64,000 nucleotides of DNA from Photobacterium sp. CCB-ST2H9 (GCF_023151555.2 NZ_CP100425.1:2356001-2420000), one strand, 5' to 3'; counted from the stretch's first letter, positions 20,140 to 29,970 are shown. Numbers and translations: made by a program. The notes: generated by a model from the letters alone, not told the origin.

Positions 20140-20167
20140 ATTCTACTTTTTGTTATCTGATTTGCAA
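20140..20167 (-). promoter_or_regulatory. Probable promoter of the riboswitch-lysW transcript
   Basis: On the minus strand TTGCAA (20162-20167) and TAGAAT (20140-20145) are 16 bp apart. The start would fall about 10-15 bp before the aptamer. Confidence 0.6.
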
Positions 20168-20499
20168 CCTATAAAGTACAAGATTAACTCATACTGATGA
20201 ATAAGCGCTTACTAATTTACTGTATTTACTTACATTTACAGCGAGGATTACGATGTTGAATATGAAATTACTCACATTCAAACGCATTAAGAAAATTAGA
20301 ACTATCTCAATTTATTAACAAGCAAAAATTTGATTTCTTCGCATCAGATGACGATTAATCATTATGACACGGATAAAAAACCATCGAATTAACTCAGTAA
20401 AACTGAGATTTTATTTGGCAGACAGGTTTAAAAAGTATTACTATTGCTGATATAAACTTTCTCACTAATTATTAGTATAACGACAATAGGAAATTTAAA
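20168..20499. other. AT-rich region upstream of hns
   Basis: About 330 bp with no supported gene, strongly AT-rich and with several A/T tracts of the kind bound by H-NS. TATAAA near 20451 is a possible -10 for hns, but no well-spaced -35 was identified. Autoregulation of hns is inference. Confidence 0.4.
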
Positions 20500-20892
20500 A
20501 TGTCTGATGCAATGAAAGCGCTATTAAACCTTCGTAGTCTTCGTGCACTTGCTCGTGAATATTCACTGGAGCAACTGAAAGAAGCTCTGGAGAAACTTCA
20601 GACCGTTGTCACCGAACGTGAAGAGTCTGATGCAGAAGAAATCGCGAAAGAAAAAGAGCGCGAAGACAAACTGAACCAATACCGTGAAATGCTGCTGGCT
20701 GACGGTATTGACCCAGAAGAACTGATGGCAAGCTTGGGTAAAACTAAAACCAAGCGTGCTGCTCGTCCGCCAAAATACAAATTCATCGATGAAAACGGCG
20801 AAGAGAAAACCTGGACTGGCCAAGGCCGTACTCCTTCAGCACTGAAAAAGGCGCTGGATGAAGGTAAATCTCTGGACGACTTTAAGATCTAA
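20500..20892 (+). CDS. hns: H-NS family nucleoid-associated protein
   Basis: A 130-residue DNA-binding protein. Residues 1-65 form the charged coiled-coil oligomerisation region ([12 protein letters not shown]). Residues 88-130 form the DNA-binding domain with the core [19 protein letters not shown]. It condenses DNA and silences AT-rich and acquired genes; the vibrio protein has been called VicH. The ATG follows AATAGGAAATTTAAA. It stands alone with its own terminator. Confidence 0.95.
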   Translation: MSDAMKALLNLRSLRALAREYSLEQLKEALEKLQTVVTEREESDAEEIAKEKEREDKLNQYREMLLADGIDPEELMASLGKTKTKRAARPPKYKFIDENGEEKTWTGQGRTPSALKKALDEGKSLDDFKI

Positions 20893-20909
20893 TCTGATTC
20901 GATTTGATC

Positions 20910-20942
20910 AAAAAGCCCGGCAACTTTAGCCGGGCTTTTTCT
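20910..20942 (+). terminator. Terminator after hns
   Basis: AAAAAGCCCGGC (20910-20921) pairs with GCCGGGCTTTTT (20929-20940) around a 7-base loop, continuing into T residues. Confidence 0.92.
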
Positions 20943-20989
20943 TTTTCCAACATCAATTTAGAGCAATCACTTAAATAATGGCTATGCCA

Positions 20990-21967
20990 TTAGTGAATAC
21001 TGTCTGCTAGTGTACTCACAGCCAGCGCAAAGTAATGCGAGCGATTCCATTTCAGTAATGTCTGATAATTGCCATAAATCAAATAAGCACGACCATGATT
21101 ATCATCCGGTTGAACTAACCAGGCATCTACATCAACTTTAGGCAATGCTGAGCCATTTAAACGACGCACACCCAATGCCTGCCATTCAGACAACGTTTTC
21201 CGCTTCTGAGGTTCCACCCCTTTCAGATCATCGCTCAGGCCATCAGGAACCTTCACCTGACGTCCCCAGGTATATTTATCATCCCAGCCAGATTTACTGA
21301 GATAATTTGCAGCCGAAGCGAAGACATCCGCTTCCGTTTTCCAGATATCTGCCTTACCGTCTCCATTTCCATCCACGGCAAAAGTCAGATAAGAAGTCGG
21401 CATAAACTGTGGTTGTCCCATCGCCCCTGCCCAGGAACCTTTCATTTCACTCACAGTAATATGTCCGTCCTGAAGAATGCTCAGTGCAGCCATAATCTGC
21501 TCACGGAAAAAAGCTTCCCGCCGGCCTTCATATGCCAGGGTAGTTAAAGCTTCAATCACGCTGTAACTTCCGGTCAGCTTGCCAAAATTACTCTCCACTC
21601 CCCACAAAGCAACAATGAACCGAGGCTGTACGCCATACTGACGCCCAACACGCTCCAGTGCCTTCCTGTGCTGGTGGTAATACTTATTTGCCTGGGCAAT
21701 TTTCCATTGCGGAACCGCTTTCGGCAAATACTCATCCAGAGTGAGTTTTTTCTCCGGCTGGTTTTTATCGGCTGTAACCGCACGCTCAATAAATGTCACA
21801 TTGGCAAATGCAGATTCCAGAATCGATTCATCAATTCCCTTCGCTCGCGCTTCCTGCTTTAACCCGGTTACATAATTGTCAAAACTTTCATCCGCCGCAG
21901 CCATAGGCGATGAAAGGCCAAGTCCTAAGGCCACCAGGGCCGCTAACCATTGCTTCCGCATATCCAT
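20990..21967 (-). CDS. Periplasmic lytic murein transglycosylase, MltB family
   Basis: A 325-residue family 3 lytic transglycosylase that cleaves the MurNAc-GlcNAc bond of peptidoglycan, forming 1,6-anhydro ends. The signal peptide (about 1-25, ending AAA-DES) has no lipobox cysteine, so this is a soluble periplasmic enzyme rather than the MltB lipoprotein itself. The catalytic glutamate is in ALWGVESNFGK (near 127). The family hallmark GSWAGAMGQPQFMPTSY and the calcium-loop-like DGNGDGKADIW are present. It lies 10 bp downstream of ycgL. Confidence 0.92.
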   Translation of the reverse strand: MDMRKQWLAALVALGLGLSSPMAAADESFDNYVTGLKQEARAKGIDESILESAFANVTFIERAVTADKNQPEKKLTLDEYLPKAVPQWKIAQANKYYHQHRKALERVGRQYGVQPRFIVALWGVESNFGKLTGSYSVIEALTTLAYEGRREAFFREQIMAALSILQDGHITVSEMKGSWAGAMGQPQFMPTSYLTFAVDGNGDGKADIWKTEADVFASAANYLSKSGWDDKYTWGRQVKVPDGLSDDLKGVEPQKRKTLSEWQALGVRRLNGSALPKVDVDAWLVQPDDNHGRAYLIYGNYQTLLKWNRSHYFALAVSTLADSIH

Positions 21968-21977
21968 TTTTTCACCG

Positions 21978-22259
21978 TCAGGTATTATTCAGTGCTTTTT
22001 TTGCTTTGTATTCTTCAAGAAGATTAGTCACTGGTGGTGGTATTTGCAGGTAATAACCCTGCGTTGACAGCGACTCCCTCACCTTCCTGATATCAGCCAG
22101 GGCCAGTTTTCTGTCTTCACTCAGTTTGAGTACCATCACGAACTGAGGCGTGCCAAAGGTGCTCAGTAACGCTTCCGGGACTTCTGAAAAATCATCTTTC
22201 TTGTTGATGTATAGATAAGTGTTGTCTTTTTTAGGACTTTTATAGATTGCACAAAACAT
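21978..22259 (-). CDS. ycgL: YcgL domain-containing protein
   Basis: A 93-residue small cytoplasmic protein with the YcgL fold, recognisable from [11 protein letters not shown] at the start, [13 protein letters not shown] in the middle and GYYLQIPPP near the C-terminus. Its function is not established. It sits divergent from minC, as ycgL commonly does in gamma-proteobacteria, and 10 bp before the murein transglycosylase gene. Confidence 0.93.
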   Translation of the reverse strand: MFCAIYKSPKKDNTYLYINKKDDFSEVPEALLSTFGTPQFVMVLKLSEDRKLALADIRKVRESLSTQGYYLQIPPPVTNLLEEYKAKKALNNT

Positions 22260-22487
22260 AAGCAGACCTGCTGGTTACCCTTCACCACTATCTGACCACG
22301 ACAAACGGAAATCATTCCTGAACGGAGGACATTCTGCCCAGTGCTGTCACCATCATGGTCATCATTTAAACTTTATACCGAACTCTGACAAGGAGAACTT
22401 GCTGAGACCTGCCGGGGAATATAACATGCTATAACCTATGTGATAACGTACCTGAGCGCGAAATTCTCCGCGCAAGAAGAATAAGCC

Positions 22488-23150
22488 ATGGCAAAAACGG
22501 CAGAATTGAAAGGGGGCAGCTATACGCTCTCATCACTACACTTGGCTGACAGCGGTTTAGATCAGGCGATCAGTTTTCTTAAGGATAAAGTAGAGCAGGC
22601 TCCGGCATTCTTTGCTCACGCCCCGCTGGTGATTGATATCAGCAAAACCAGTCAGGAGCTTGACTTCGGGCAGTTGCGACAAGGCATTCTGGATGCAGGG
22701 ATGATCCCGGTAGGCATCAGTGGTTGCAAGCCGTCACATTTACAGGCTCAGGCAAAATCCGCAGGTTTTGCCATCATGAATGCCGCCAGACAGGCAAAAG
22801 CCAGCAGCCCTGTCATGGAACCCACAAAAGTGATTCGCTCCCCGGTTCGTTCAGGGCAGCAAATTTATGCTAAAAATTGCGATCTGGTCGTATTGAATCA
22901 TGTCAGCGCTGGTGCTGAAATTATTGCTGACGGCTGCATCCATATTTACGGGTGCTTGCGTGGCCGGGCAATTGCCGGAGCCAGTGGGGAGACGAACGCT
23001 CAGATTTTCTGCCATAATCTACAGTCGGAATTAATATCCATTGCAGGCAATTACTGGCTGAGCGATAAGATTCAAGAATCTCACTGGGGATCGAGTGTCG
23101 TTATCTCTTTGATAGACAACAATTTAAATATAGCGCATCTGGCTGTATAA
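22488..23150 (+). CDS. minC: Septum site-determining protein MinC
   Basis: A 220-residue inhibitor of FtsZ ring assembly. The N-terminal domain (about 1-105) antagonises FtsZ. The C-terminal beta-helix (about 115-220), with [32 protein letters not shown] and [17 protein letters not shown], binds MinD. It opens the min operon, with 21 bp to minD. Confidence 0.97.
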   Translation: MAKTAELKGGSYTLSSLHLADSGLDQAISFLKDKVEQAPAFFAHAPLVIDISKTSQELDFGQLRQGILDAGMIPVGISGCKPSHLQAQAKSAGFAIMNAARQAKASSPVMEPTKVIRSPVRSGQQIYAKNCDLVVLNHVSAGAEIIADGCIHIYGCLRGRAIAGASGETNAQIFCHNLQSELISIAGNYWLSDKIQESHWGSSVVISLIDNNLNIAHLAV

Positions 23151-23171
23151 CTTTAAAAAGGAATAAAACAG

Positions 23172-23984
23172 ATGGCACGAATTATCGTGGTGACCTCAGG
23201 TAAAGGCGGGGTCGGAAAAACGACCTCCAGTGCGGCCATTGCGTCCGGCCTTGCTCTGAAAGGCAAAAAAACAGCCGTCATCGATTTTGATATTGGTCTG
23301 CGAAATCTTGATCTGATTATGGGCTGTGAACGTCGGGTCGTGTTTGATTTTGTAAATGTTATCAATGGCGAAGCAAAACTGAATCAGGCGCTGATCAAAG
23401 ATAAGCGCGTGGACAACTTGTACGTGCTTCCGGCATCGCAAACCCGTGACAAAGATGCATTAAGTAAAGAAGGCGTCGAAAAAGTTCTGAATGAAATGGA
23501 TGAAATGGGTTTTGAATTCATTATCTGCGATTCTCCTGCAGGTATTGAAACCGGTGCATTAATGGCGCTGTACTTTGCAGATGAAGCCATTGTTACCACA
23601 AACCCTGAAGTAGCTTCCGTCCGGGATTCAGACCGTATTCTGGGAATTCTGGACTCCAAATCGCGTCGCGCTGAAAATAACGAAACACCAGTGAAACAAC
23701 ACCTGCTGCTGACCCGTTATAACCCATCCCGGGTAACTCAGGGTGATATGCTCAGTGTTGCTGACGTCGAAGAGATCCTGCACATTCCTTTGCTGGGTGT
23801 CGTACCGGAAAGCCAGTCTGTTCTGAATGCTTCAAACAAAGGCGAACCGGTCATTTTTGATGTTGATTCTGATGCGGGTCAGGCTTATCAGGATACAATT
23901 GAACGTTTGCTGGGCAAAGAACGCCCGTTCCGGTTCATTGAGGAAGAGAAAAAAGGCTTCCTGAAACGAATATTTGGAGGCTAA
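23172..23984 (+). CDS. minD: Septum site-determining ATPase MinD
   Basis: A 270-residue deviant Walker ATPase with GKGGVGKTT (about 10-18) and signature lysine. The C-terminal amphipathic helix ([13 protein letters not shown]) binds the membrane. With MinE it oscillates from pole to pole, recruiting MinC and confining division to mid-cell. The ATG follows AAAAAGGAATAAAACAG. Confidence 0.98.
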   Translation: MARIIVVTSGKGGVGKTTSSAAIASGLALKGKKTAVIDFDIGLRNLDLIMGCERRVVFDFVNVINGEAKLNQALIKDKRVDNLYVLPASQTRDKDALSKEGVEKVLNEMDEMGFEFIICDSPAGIETGALMALYFADEAIVTTNPEVASVRDSDRILGILDSKSRRAENNETPVKQHLLLTRYNPSRVTQGDMLSVADVEEILHIPLLGVVPESQSVLNASNKGEPVIFDVDSDAGQAYQDTIERLLGKERPFRFIEEEKKGFLKRIFGG

Positions 23985-23991
23985 CCACACT

Positions 23992-24252
23992 ATGGCTTTG
24001 CTAGAGTTCTTCCGCCCCAAAAAACAATCAACCGCGAGTGTGGCGAAAGAAAGGCTGCAGATCATTGTTGCTGAACGTCGCTCCGCCTCTATGGGCAGCC
24101 CGAGTTACCTGCCACAGCTTAAGCAGGATATTCTGGACGTCATCCGCCGTTATGTTGATGTCACGCCGGAACATGTCACGGTCCACCTCGATCAGAAAGA
24201 GGAAGACCTGTCCGTTCTGGAATTGAATGTGACTTTGCCAGACGAGAAATAA
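23992..24252 (+). CDS. minE: Cell division topological specificity factor MinE
   Basis: An 86-residue protein that stimulates MinD ATPase and drives oscillation. The N-terminal [24 protein letters not shown] segment contains the MinD-binding and membrane-targeting parts; the remainder is the dimerisation domain. The start at 23992 follows GGAGG 7 bp after minD; an in-frame start at 23974 lies within minD and was rejected. Confidence 0.97.
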   Translation: MALLEFFRPKKQSTASVAKERLQIIVAERRSASMGSPSYLPQLKQDILDVIRRYVDVTPEHVTVHLDQKEEDLSVLELNVTLPDEK

Positions 24253-24285
24253 AAAAATCCCCGGTTTCAACGCCGGGGATTTTTT
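24252..24285. terminator. Terminator between minE and rnd
   Basis: AAAAAATCCCCGG (24252-24264) and CCGGGGATTTTTT (24273-24285) form a symmetrical hairpin usable from both directions. Confidence 0.9.
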
Positions 24286-24303
24286 CATGAAACTTTTCAG
24301 TTT

Positions 24304-25434
24304 TCAGCCTGTTTTGCTGGTGACCAAAGGTAAAACACGAGGGGCAAAGTGTTCCCGGCGCCAGGTGGATAACATTTCAGGCAATGCATCTTCCGGACAT
24401 CCTTTCTTCCAGGCCCAGCTCAGCAACTGATTGATTTGTTTCTTCGATGCAAGAAACTCCTGCGCCAATCCTGTTTGTTCAGAGACCGCAACCACTTCAT
24501 CTTTAATGCGTTTTACCATCTGTTTATAGCCCGGCAGATCAACCAAACGCGTTAAACGTTCCGGATAATCAAGCTCACTCATCTGCTCCACTTCCCTCAC
24601 CAGAGCAATCAGCCGGTTTCCGTGTCGCTGAATTTCACGCTCGTCAAAGCCCTCTCTGGACATCACCGCTTTAGACGTGATTTCAAAACGCGCCACTTTC
24701 CACAGATTCAGTTCTTTGAGCACAAAGTTCAACGCAAGATCCCGCTTTCTGGCTTCCTGAAGCCGCCAGGCTGCCACTTTTTGCAAGATAGCCAATTGCT
24801 TCGGAGACAGCTGCCAGGCATTCTTGATGTCTTTATACACCTGATCCGGCGATACAGTACGGCTTCGTTTCACCAGCATGGTATCGCATTCTTGCTGAAG
24901 TGCTTCCATCCAGCCTTTCTCTTCCACTCCCGCCAAGAGCTTCTGATAAAGCGGCAGCAGGTAGTACACATCTGCCGCCGCATAATCGAGCTGCTTATCT
25001 GTCAGAGGACGCGCCAGCCAATTGGTTCTGGCTTCCCCTTTCTCCAGTTCAATCCCCAGATATTCCTGGACCAGCGCGCCAAAACCGGTCGACAGTCCAT
25101 GTCCGAGAAACGCAGCCATAATCTGCGTATCCAGCATCGGAGTCGGCATACAACCCGCAGCAGACTGAAACACTTCCAGATCCTCACCGCAGGCATGGAG
25201 TACTTTAATCACCCCGGGGTTCTTCAGCAGCGCCCAAAGTGGCGACAGGTCTGTCAGAGCCAGCGGATCGATCAGGGATAACTGCTCGCCATCATACAGC
25301 TGAATCAGCCCCAGCTGGGCAAACAGGGTTCGGGTGCGAACAAACTCAGTATCCAGCATCACAGCAGGATACTGACTTGCCTGCTGGCAGACTTCTGCCA
25401 GTCTGTCGTTCGTTGTTATGATTTCAAATTTCAA
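24304..25434 (-). CDS. rnd: Ribonuclease D
   Basis: A 376-residue 3'-5' exoribonuclease that trims tRNA precursors and other stable RNAs. DEDD catalytic residues appear as Asp28/Glu30 (LDTEF), HACGEDLEVF and the late DYAAADVYYL. HRDC-type helical domains follow from about 210. The start codon is TTG at 25434 after AAGGTGAG; no in-frame ATG is available nearby. E. coli rnd also starts with UUG, so this appears to be a conserved feature. Confidence 0.95.
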   Translation of the reverse strand: MKFEIITTNDRLAEVCQQASQYPAVMLDTEFVRTRTLFAQLGLIQLYDGEQLSLIDPLALTDLSPLWALLKNPGVIKVLHACGEDLEVFQSAAGCMPTPMLDTQIMAAFLGHGLSTGFGALVQEYLGIELEKGEARTNWLARPLTDKQLDYAAADVYYLLPLYQKLLAGVEEKGWMEALQQECDTMLVKRSRTVSPDQVYKDIKNAWQLSPKQLAILQKVAAWRLQEARKRDLALNFVLKELNLWKVARFEITSKAVMSREGFDEREIQRHGNRLIALVREVEQMSELDYPERLTRLVDLPGYKQMVKRIKDEVVAVSEQTGLAQEFLASKKQINQLLSWAWKKGCPEDALPEMLSTWRREHFAPRVLPLVTSKTG

Positions 25435-25494
25435 AGCTCACCTTTTTACAGAGACTAAGCTCACATTGCCCAGTCTTGCATATCAATGCACAGA

Positions 25495-25530
25495 GCGGAA
25501 AAACAAAGTGCCGGCTAAACAGCCGGCACT
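25495..25530 (-). terminator. Terminator after fadD
   Basis: AGTGCCGGCT (25507-25516) pairs with AGCCGGCACT (25521-25530) around AAAC. On the minus strand the stem is followed by TTTGTTTTT. Confidence 0.85.
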
Positions 25531-25562
25531 AACGCAAAATCAGTGTATCTTAAAATCGGCGT

Positions 25563-27260
25563 TTATGCTTGTGCCGCCTCTTTCTGGGCTTGATCCGACT
25601 CTTCGCGCAACGCACGTCGTAAAATCTTACCCACATTGGTTTTCGGCAGCTCATCGCGGAATTCAACCACTTTGGGTACCTTATAACCAGTCAGATACTG
25701 GCGGCAGTGTGCCAGCAGCTCATCCTTCGTCAAGCTCGGATCGCGCTTCACGACACAGATCTTCACAACTTCACCGGCAGCACCATTCGGTTGGCCAATC
25801 GCGGCAACTTCCAGCACTTTCCCATGAAGCGCAACGACATCCTCGATTTCATTCGGGTAAACATTGAAACCCGAAACCAGAATCATATCTTTCTTCCGGT
25901 CTACGATATGCAGGAAACCATCTTCATCAAAGCGGACCACATCACCCGTCGACAACCAGCCATCCTCAGACAGGACTTCACGAGTTGCTTCCGGACGCTG
26001 CCAGTAACCTTTCATAACCTGCGGACCTTTCACCTGCAGTTCGCCGGTCTGATCCATGCCCAGCACGTTACCTTCTTCATCCACAATACGGATATCAGTC
26101 GACGACACCGGTAAACCAATCGATCCGTTATATTCGGTCAGATCATGCGGGTAAGCAGCCACCAGAGGAGAGCATTCCGTCAGGCCATAGCCTTCCAGCA
26201 AATAGTTTTTGGTGGTTGCCAGCCATTTTTCTGCAACGGCTCGCTGAACAGCCATACCGCCACCCACCGACAGACGCAATCGGCTGAAGTCCAGTTCGTG
26301 GAAATCTTCATTACCAAGTAACGCATTAAACAGGGTGTTTACCCCGGTCATCGCTGTAAATGGGTAACGTTTCAGCTCTTTGACAAAAGTTGGAATATCT
26401 CTCGGATTGGTGATCAGCAGGTTCTGACCGCCCATCTCGATAAACAGCAGACAGTTCACCGTCAGCGCAAACACGTGATACAGCGGCAGCGCCGTAACCA
26501 CAAACTCACGACCTTCATGCAGAATCGGTCCGTATGCAGCTTTGGCCTGGAAGACGTTAGCCATCATGTTTCGGTGGGTCAGTATTGCCCCTTTCGCGAC
26601 ACCGGTTGTCCCTCCCGTATACTGAAGGAACGCCATGTCATTGCCTTCAATGAACGGCTTCACATACTGCATACGGCGTCCCTTTTTCAGGGCATGATTG
26701 AGTGACGTTGCATGTGGCAGATGATACTTCGGCACCATCTTTTTGATGTATTTCACCACAAAGTTCACCAGGGTACGCTTCGGATGCGACAGCTGATCAC
26801 CTAAGCTGGTCAGAATGACATGCTCAACGCCCGTATTCCCGACGATTTTTTCCAGCGTGTGTGCAAAATTGGACACAATGACAATGGCTTTCGCACCAGA
26901 ATCGTTCAGCTGATGCTCCAGCTCACGAGGGGTGTACAGCGGATTGACGTTCACCACCACACAGCCGGCCCGAAGAATACCGAACAGCGCAATCGGGTAC
27001 TGAAGCAGGTTGGGCATCATGACTGCCACACGATCACCTTTTTTCAGTTTCAGATCGTTTTGCAGATATGCCGCAAAAGCCCGGCTGCGTTCTTCCAGTT
27101 TCCTGAAAGTCATCACCTGGCCCATGTTGATAAAGGCCGTTTGGTCGGAATATTTCTGGACAGACTGTTCAAAAAGTTCAACCAATGAAGTGTAAGCATC
27201 TGGGTTGATTTCAGCCGGTACATCATCCGGATAGCGGTTAAGCCAAACCTTATCCACCAT
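25563..27260 (-). CDS. fadD: Long-chain fatty acyl-CoA synthetase
   Basis: A 565-residue AMP-forming ligase that activates imported fatty acids to acyl-CoA at the inner membrane. The ATP/AMP signature is [16 protein letters not shown] (near 213). The linker motif [26 protein letters not shown] (shown here as one block around 423-448) and the catalytic lysine region near [10 protein letters not shown] are intact. The ATG follows AAGGAGAGTGC. A FadR-like site lies about 110 bp upstream. Confidence 0.96.
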   Translation of the reverse strand: MVDKVWLNRYPDDVPAEINPDAYTSLVELFEQSVQKYSDQTAFINMGQVMTFRKLEERSRAFAAYLQNDLKLKKGDRVAVMMPNLLQYPIALFGILRAGCVVVNVNPLYTPRELEHQLNDSGAKAIVIVSNFAHTLEKIVGNTGVEHVILTSLGDQLSHPKRTLVNFVVKYIKKMVPKYHLPHATSLNHALKKGRRMQYVKPFIEGNDMAFLQYTGGTTGVAKGAILTHRNMMANVFQAKAAYGPILHEGREFVVTALPLYHVFALTVNCLLFIEMGGQNLLITNPRDIPTFVKELKRYPFTAMTGVNTLFNALLGNEDFHELDFSRLRLSVGGGMAVQRAVAEKWLATTKNYLLEGYGLTECSPLVAAYPHDLTEYNGSIGLPVSSTDIRIVDEEGNVLGMDQTGELQVKGPQVMKGYWQRPEATREVLSEDGWLSTGDVVRFDEDGFLHIVDRKKDMILVSGFNVYPNEIEDVVALHGKVLEVAAIGQPNGAAGEVVKICVVKRDPSLTKDELLAHCRQYLTGYKVPKVVEFRDELPKTNVGKILRRALREESDQAQKEAAQA

Positions 27261-27329
27261 GCACTCTCCTTATATTTTTCTGGGCTTTAAACGCCATAAT
27301 ATTGCTGTAGCGAAAATTCAAACACTTGT

Positions 27330-27335
27330 TCTATA
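27330..27335 (-). promoter_or_regulatory. Possible -10 element of fadD
   Basis: TATAGA on the minus strand lies about 70 bp before the fadD ATG, with a poor -35 (GTTAAT) 16 bp upstream. Poor -35 elements are compatible with an activator-dependent promoter. Confidence 0.35.
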
Positions 27336-27370
27336 CAAGCATTACAGCACAATTAACATTGAATTAACAC

Positions 27371-27387
27371 AACTGATTAGACCAGCT
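27371..27387 (-). promoter_or_regulatory. Candidate FadR operator upstream of fadD
   Basis: Read on the minus strand, AGCTGGTCTAATCAGTT agrees with the remembered FadR consensus AGCTGGTCCGACNTGTT at 13 of its 16 defined positions. It straddles the 3' end of the hydrolase gene and lies just upstream of the fadD promoter region. Confidence 0.55.
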
Positions 27388-28294
27388 TTTTGATTTTTGA
27401 AGTAAACAGCAAAATCTGTTCACAGACTTGCCGGGGGCTTTCCAGATGGCAGTGATGGCCACCGGGAACTGTTATCTGAGCGGCCTGTGGAACCCAGGAA
27501 AGCCCTGCATCAGGCTCTTTCAGATAAGTGAACCCACGCTCACCAAGTACGGACAAGACCGGGCACGCAATACCGGACATCAGTGTTTTCGCTTGCGTTT
27601 CTGTCATCCTGATCAGTGAGTCACAACGTAACTTGTCGTCATGCCGCCAGTACCAGTGATCCCCATCCCGATAAGTTGCACGCTGAACCAATGGTCGCAG
27701 TTGCTCTGCATCCAATCCATTAATCCGGCAACGAACAGTCAATGCGGCCTGAAATGAGTCGAGCTTAAGTCTTTTCGAGACTCTTTGCCTGCGTTTCATC
27801 CGGCTTTCAATTCCCTGACGTAACCTGTCAGCAGCTAATTCAGCGTTTTCACAAAGCGGAGCGAGCCCTTCAATTAACACTAAACCAGCCAGAGTTTCAG
27901 GAAATGCTCCTGCGTAGGCCGCCGCCACCAGTGCTCCCAGCGAGTGCCCGACTAAAATCACAGATTGTCCGGCTAATGCCTGTCTGATCTGTGCCAGATC
28001 GTCAACATAATCCATGAAATAGTAGTAATTGTCCGTCCCCCTGTGCTCAGACAAGCCATGTCCCGGCCAGTCAACCGAGACCAGATGGAAAGCTTCGCTC
28101 AAGGGTTTGAATAAGGGTGTAAAACTGGCCGCGTTGTCATGCCAGCCATGCAGAAAGACCAAAGTCGGTCGCTGATCTGACAATTCAGCAGCGGAGACAA
28201 CCTTCCCCTGTGCCAGTGCTTCTCGGCAAGGAGGAAAAGATGTCAGGATCGCCAGCTCGGATTCTGCCAGCGGCAATCGGCACTCATACATCAT
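27377..28294 (-). CDS. Alpha/beta-fold hydrolase
   Basis: A protein of about 305 residues with the alpha/beta hydrolase layout: oxyanion-loop FLHGWHDNAASF, DWPGHGLS, nucleophile elbow VGHSLGAL (Ser) and a late catalytic histidine in PGGHHCHLE. A lid-like insertion rich in Arg/Lys (SRMKRRQRVSKRLK) lies in the middle. No signal peptide, so probably cytoplasmic. Substrate unknown. It sits between slp and fadD on the same strand. ATG at 28294 or 28291 is likely; a TTG at 28306 is possible but has no ribosome site. Confidence 0.85.
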   Translation of the reverse strand: MMYECRLPLAESELAILTSFPPCREALAQGKVVSAAELSDQRPTLVFLHGWHDNAASFTPLFKPLSEAFHLVSVDWPGHGLSEHRGTDNYYYFMDYVDDLAQIRQALAGQSVILVGHSLGALVAAAYAGAFPETLAGLVLIEGLAPLCENAELAADRLRQGIESRMKRRQRVSKRLKLDSFQAALTVRCRINGLDAEQLRPLVQRATYRDGDHWYWRHDDKLRCDSLIRMTETQAKTLMSGIACPVLSVLGERGFTYLKEPDAGLSWVPQAAQITVPGGHHCHLESPRQVCEQILLFTSKIKKLV

Positions 28295-28335
28295 ATGAAG
28301 ATTCAATCATCAGGTACGATAGAAAACAGATTTGT

Positions 28336-28890
28336 TCAGGGGCTGACCCGATACCGGATATCAGCACTGTCCGGCCTCAGACCGTAGTGAATATACTGAC
28401 AACGAATGCCCAGACACCGGTAGTAGGTGTTCACATCGTCAATGCGAACCTGCTCTTCGATACGCCAGACTTGCTGCCCTTTGGCAAAGACAACAGGATA
28501 GGTGTAATCATACTGGCCGATTTTCCCCATTTCGCTGCCACGAAGCTGACCGGCGACAGTCACCAGCTTTCCTTCCGCGTACTCAATCGGATCGGCAAAT
28601 CCGTCAATATATGCAATAAAACGGCCTTGAGGTTTTGCCGTCAGATCCGGGCGGCCGGAGGTGTCAATTGGTAAACTGGCCACTTCCAGACGGGTGCGTT
28701 TCGCCTCATTTACAACAGAAGCAATCACACCGCCCAGACGCACTTCACGCCCCTGCACCCCCTGAGGGTCTTCAATCACCATCGTCAGATCGGTAATCGG
28801 TTTAGCTGTTGTTGTTTGTAAACTGTCGGGCAACTGACTGCAACCACTCAGAGCCAGTAAGGCAAACGCCAGGATTGTCTTTTTCACCAC
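28336..28890 (-). CDS. slp: Slp family outer-membrane lipoprotein
   Basis: A 184-residue lipoprotein. The signal peptide ends in a lipobox LSGC (Cys16) followed by Ser, predicting outer-membrane sorting. The mature part matches the Slp/YeaY family, with GREVRLGGVIASVVNEAKRT and PQGRFIAYIDGFADP. In E. coli Slp is induced in starvation and stationary phase; the biochemical role is unclear. The start is GTG at 28890 after AAAAGGATCC; a second GTG follows immediately. Confidence 0.92.
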   Translation of the reverse strand: MVKKTILAFALLALSGCSQLPDSLQTTTAKPITDLTMVIEDPQGVQGREVRLGGVIASVVNEAKRTRLEVASLPIDTSGRPDLTAKPQGRFIAYIDGFADPIEYAEGKLVTVAGQLRGSEMGKIGQYDYTYPVVFAKGQQVWRIEEQVRIDDVNTYYRCLGIRCQYIHYGLRPDSADIRYRVSP

Positions 28891-28940
28891 GGATCCTTTT
28901 CAAAAAGAAAAACAGGGAACTGCTTTGCGATTGCGACTGA

Positions 28941-29237
28941 TCAAATAAAAAGATCGACGCCCAGCAACCGGGAGAACTCTTCCCGTTTAGACTGATGCAA
29001 TACATCCAGATAAGCAGAAAGGGCCTGCTTATTTCTCCCTTGCGGGCTGTCATACTGAACCTGACTGTGGGCTTCCTCAATCAGAGCAGGATCTTTGATC
29101 GTTTCCGCCACGGCTCTGGCCACCACAGTCGGCTGAGCAACCGGCGCAGCGGACTGTTCAGCTTTCTGCCGTTTGTCGGTTCTTCTGGCCCGTTGCGGGG
29201 CCTGTGTCGATGCCGGTAAACGAGGTATGGTGACCAT
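28941..29237 (-). CDS. Small conserved-looking protein of unknown function
   Basis: A 98-residue protein I do not recognise. The N-terminal half is basic, Pro/Ala/Gln-rich and probably disordered (PASTQAPQRARRTDKRQKAEQ). The C-terminal half (about 55-98) looks like a short helical domain ending LSAYLDVLHQSKREEFSRLLGVDLFI. It has no signal peptide or cysteines. It lies between tsaB and slp on the same strand, 28 bp after tsaB. Codon use resembles its neighbours, and a real gene seems likely. Confidence 0.65.
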   Translation of the reverse strand: MVTIPRLPASTQAPQRARRTDKRQKAEQSAAPVAQPTVVARAVAETIKDPALIEEAHSQVQYDSPQGRNKQALSAYLDVLHQSKREEFSRLLGVDLFI

Positions 29238-29265
29238 AAAGACAATGAATCCTGATCAGAGGCCG

Positions 29266-29970
29266 TTATTCGCGGCCCGGTAGTTTTTTCCAGGTCACTT
29301 CATCCCGCAGGTAGACAGGGCTGGCATGTTCAGCGTCGACCACTTCACCACGCTGCAAAGCAAATTGTGCCAGCCAGGCCATATCCTGAGCTTCCGGATA
29401 AAGGACTGTGCTGGCTTGTTTTTCGACAGCCAATCCATTTAATTGTTCCTGATAGGTTTGCCACCCGGTTCCAGCGGTAAACCAGTTCACTTCTGGCAGA
29501 GTAACCAAGCGTTCAGCAGCCATTTCTGGCGGAAAAACCGCTTCTTCACCCAGCACAGACCAGTCGCCGTTTTGCTGACGCTGATACTGACCCCAGTAAA
29601 TTTCGCCCATTCGTGCATCAATCGCAGCCAGAACATGATCTGCCTGATGCAGGCGATAAGCTCCCTGAGACATTGCAGCCAGCGTTGAAATACCAATCAT
29701 AGGCAGCTCAGCGCCAAACGCGAGTCCCTGCGCAATACCAATTCCGATGCGCACACCGGTGAAACTGCCGGGACCACGGCCAAACGCCAGCGCATCCAAC
29801 TGATTGAGTCGCAGGCCGGCTTCGGCCAGTACTTCATCAACCATAGGCAAAATTTTGGTTGTATGCTCACGCGGTGCAAACTCACAGCGTGCAATCACAT
29901 CGCTCCCTGTCAAAAGAGCTACGGAACAATTTTCGGTCGCGGTATCAACAGCTAAGATCTTAGTGCTCAT
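29266..29970 (-). CDS. tsaB: tRNA threonylcarbamoyladenosine synthesis protein TsaB
   Basis: A 234-residue ASKHA-fold partner of TsaD (with TsaE) needed to make the t6A37 modification of ANN-decoding tRNAs. Family landmarks are [15 protein letters not shown] at the N-terminus, [14 protein letters not shown] near 65-78 and the [12 protein letters not shown] segment near 115. The ATG abuts the yoaA stop codon, so the two are translationally adjacent. Confidence 0.96.
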   Translation of the reverse strand: MSTKILAVDTATENCSVALLTGSDVIARCEFAPREHTTKILPMVDEVLAEAGLRLNQLDALAFGRGPGSFTGVRIGIGIAQGLAFGAELPMIGISTLAAMSQGAYRLHQADHVLAAIDARMGEIYWGQYQRQQNGDWSVLGEEAVFPPEMAAERLVTLPEVNWFTAGTGWQTYQEQLNGLAVEKQASTVLYPEAQDMAWLAQFALQRGEVVDAEHASPVYLRDEVTWKKLPGRE

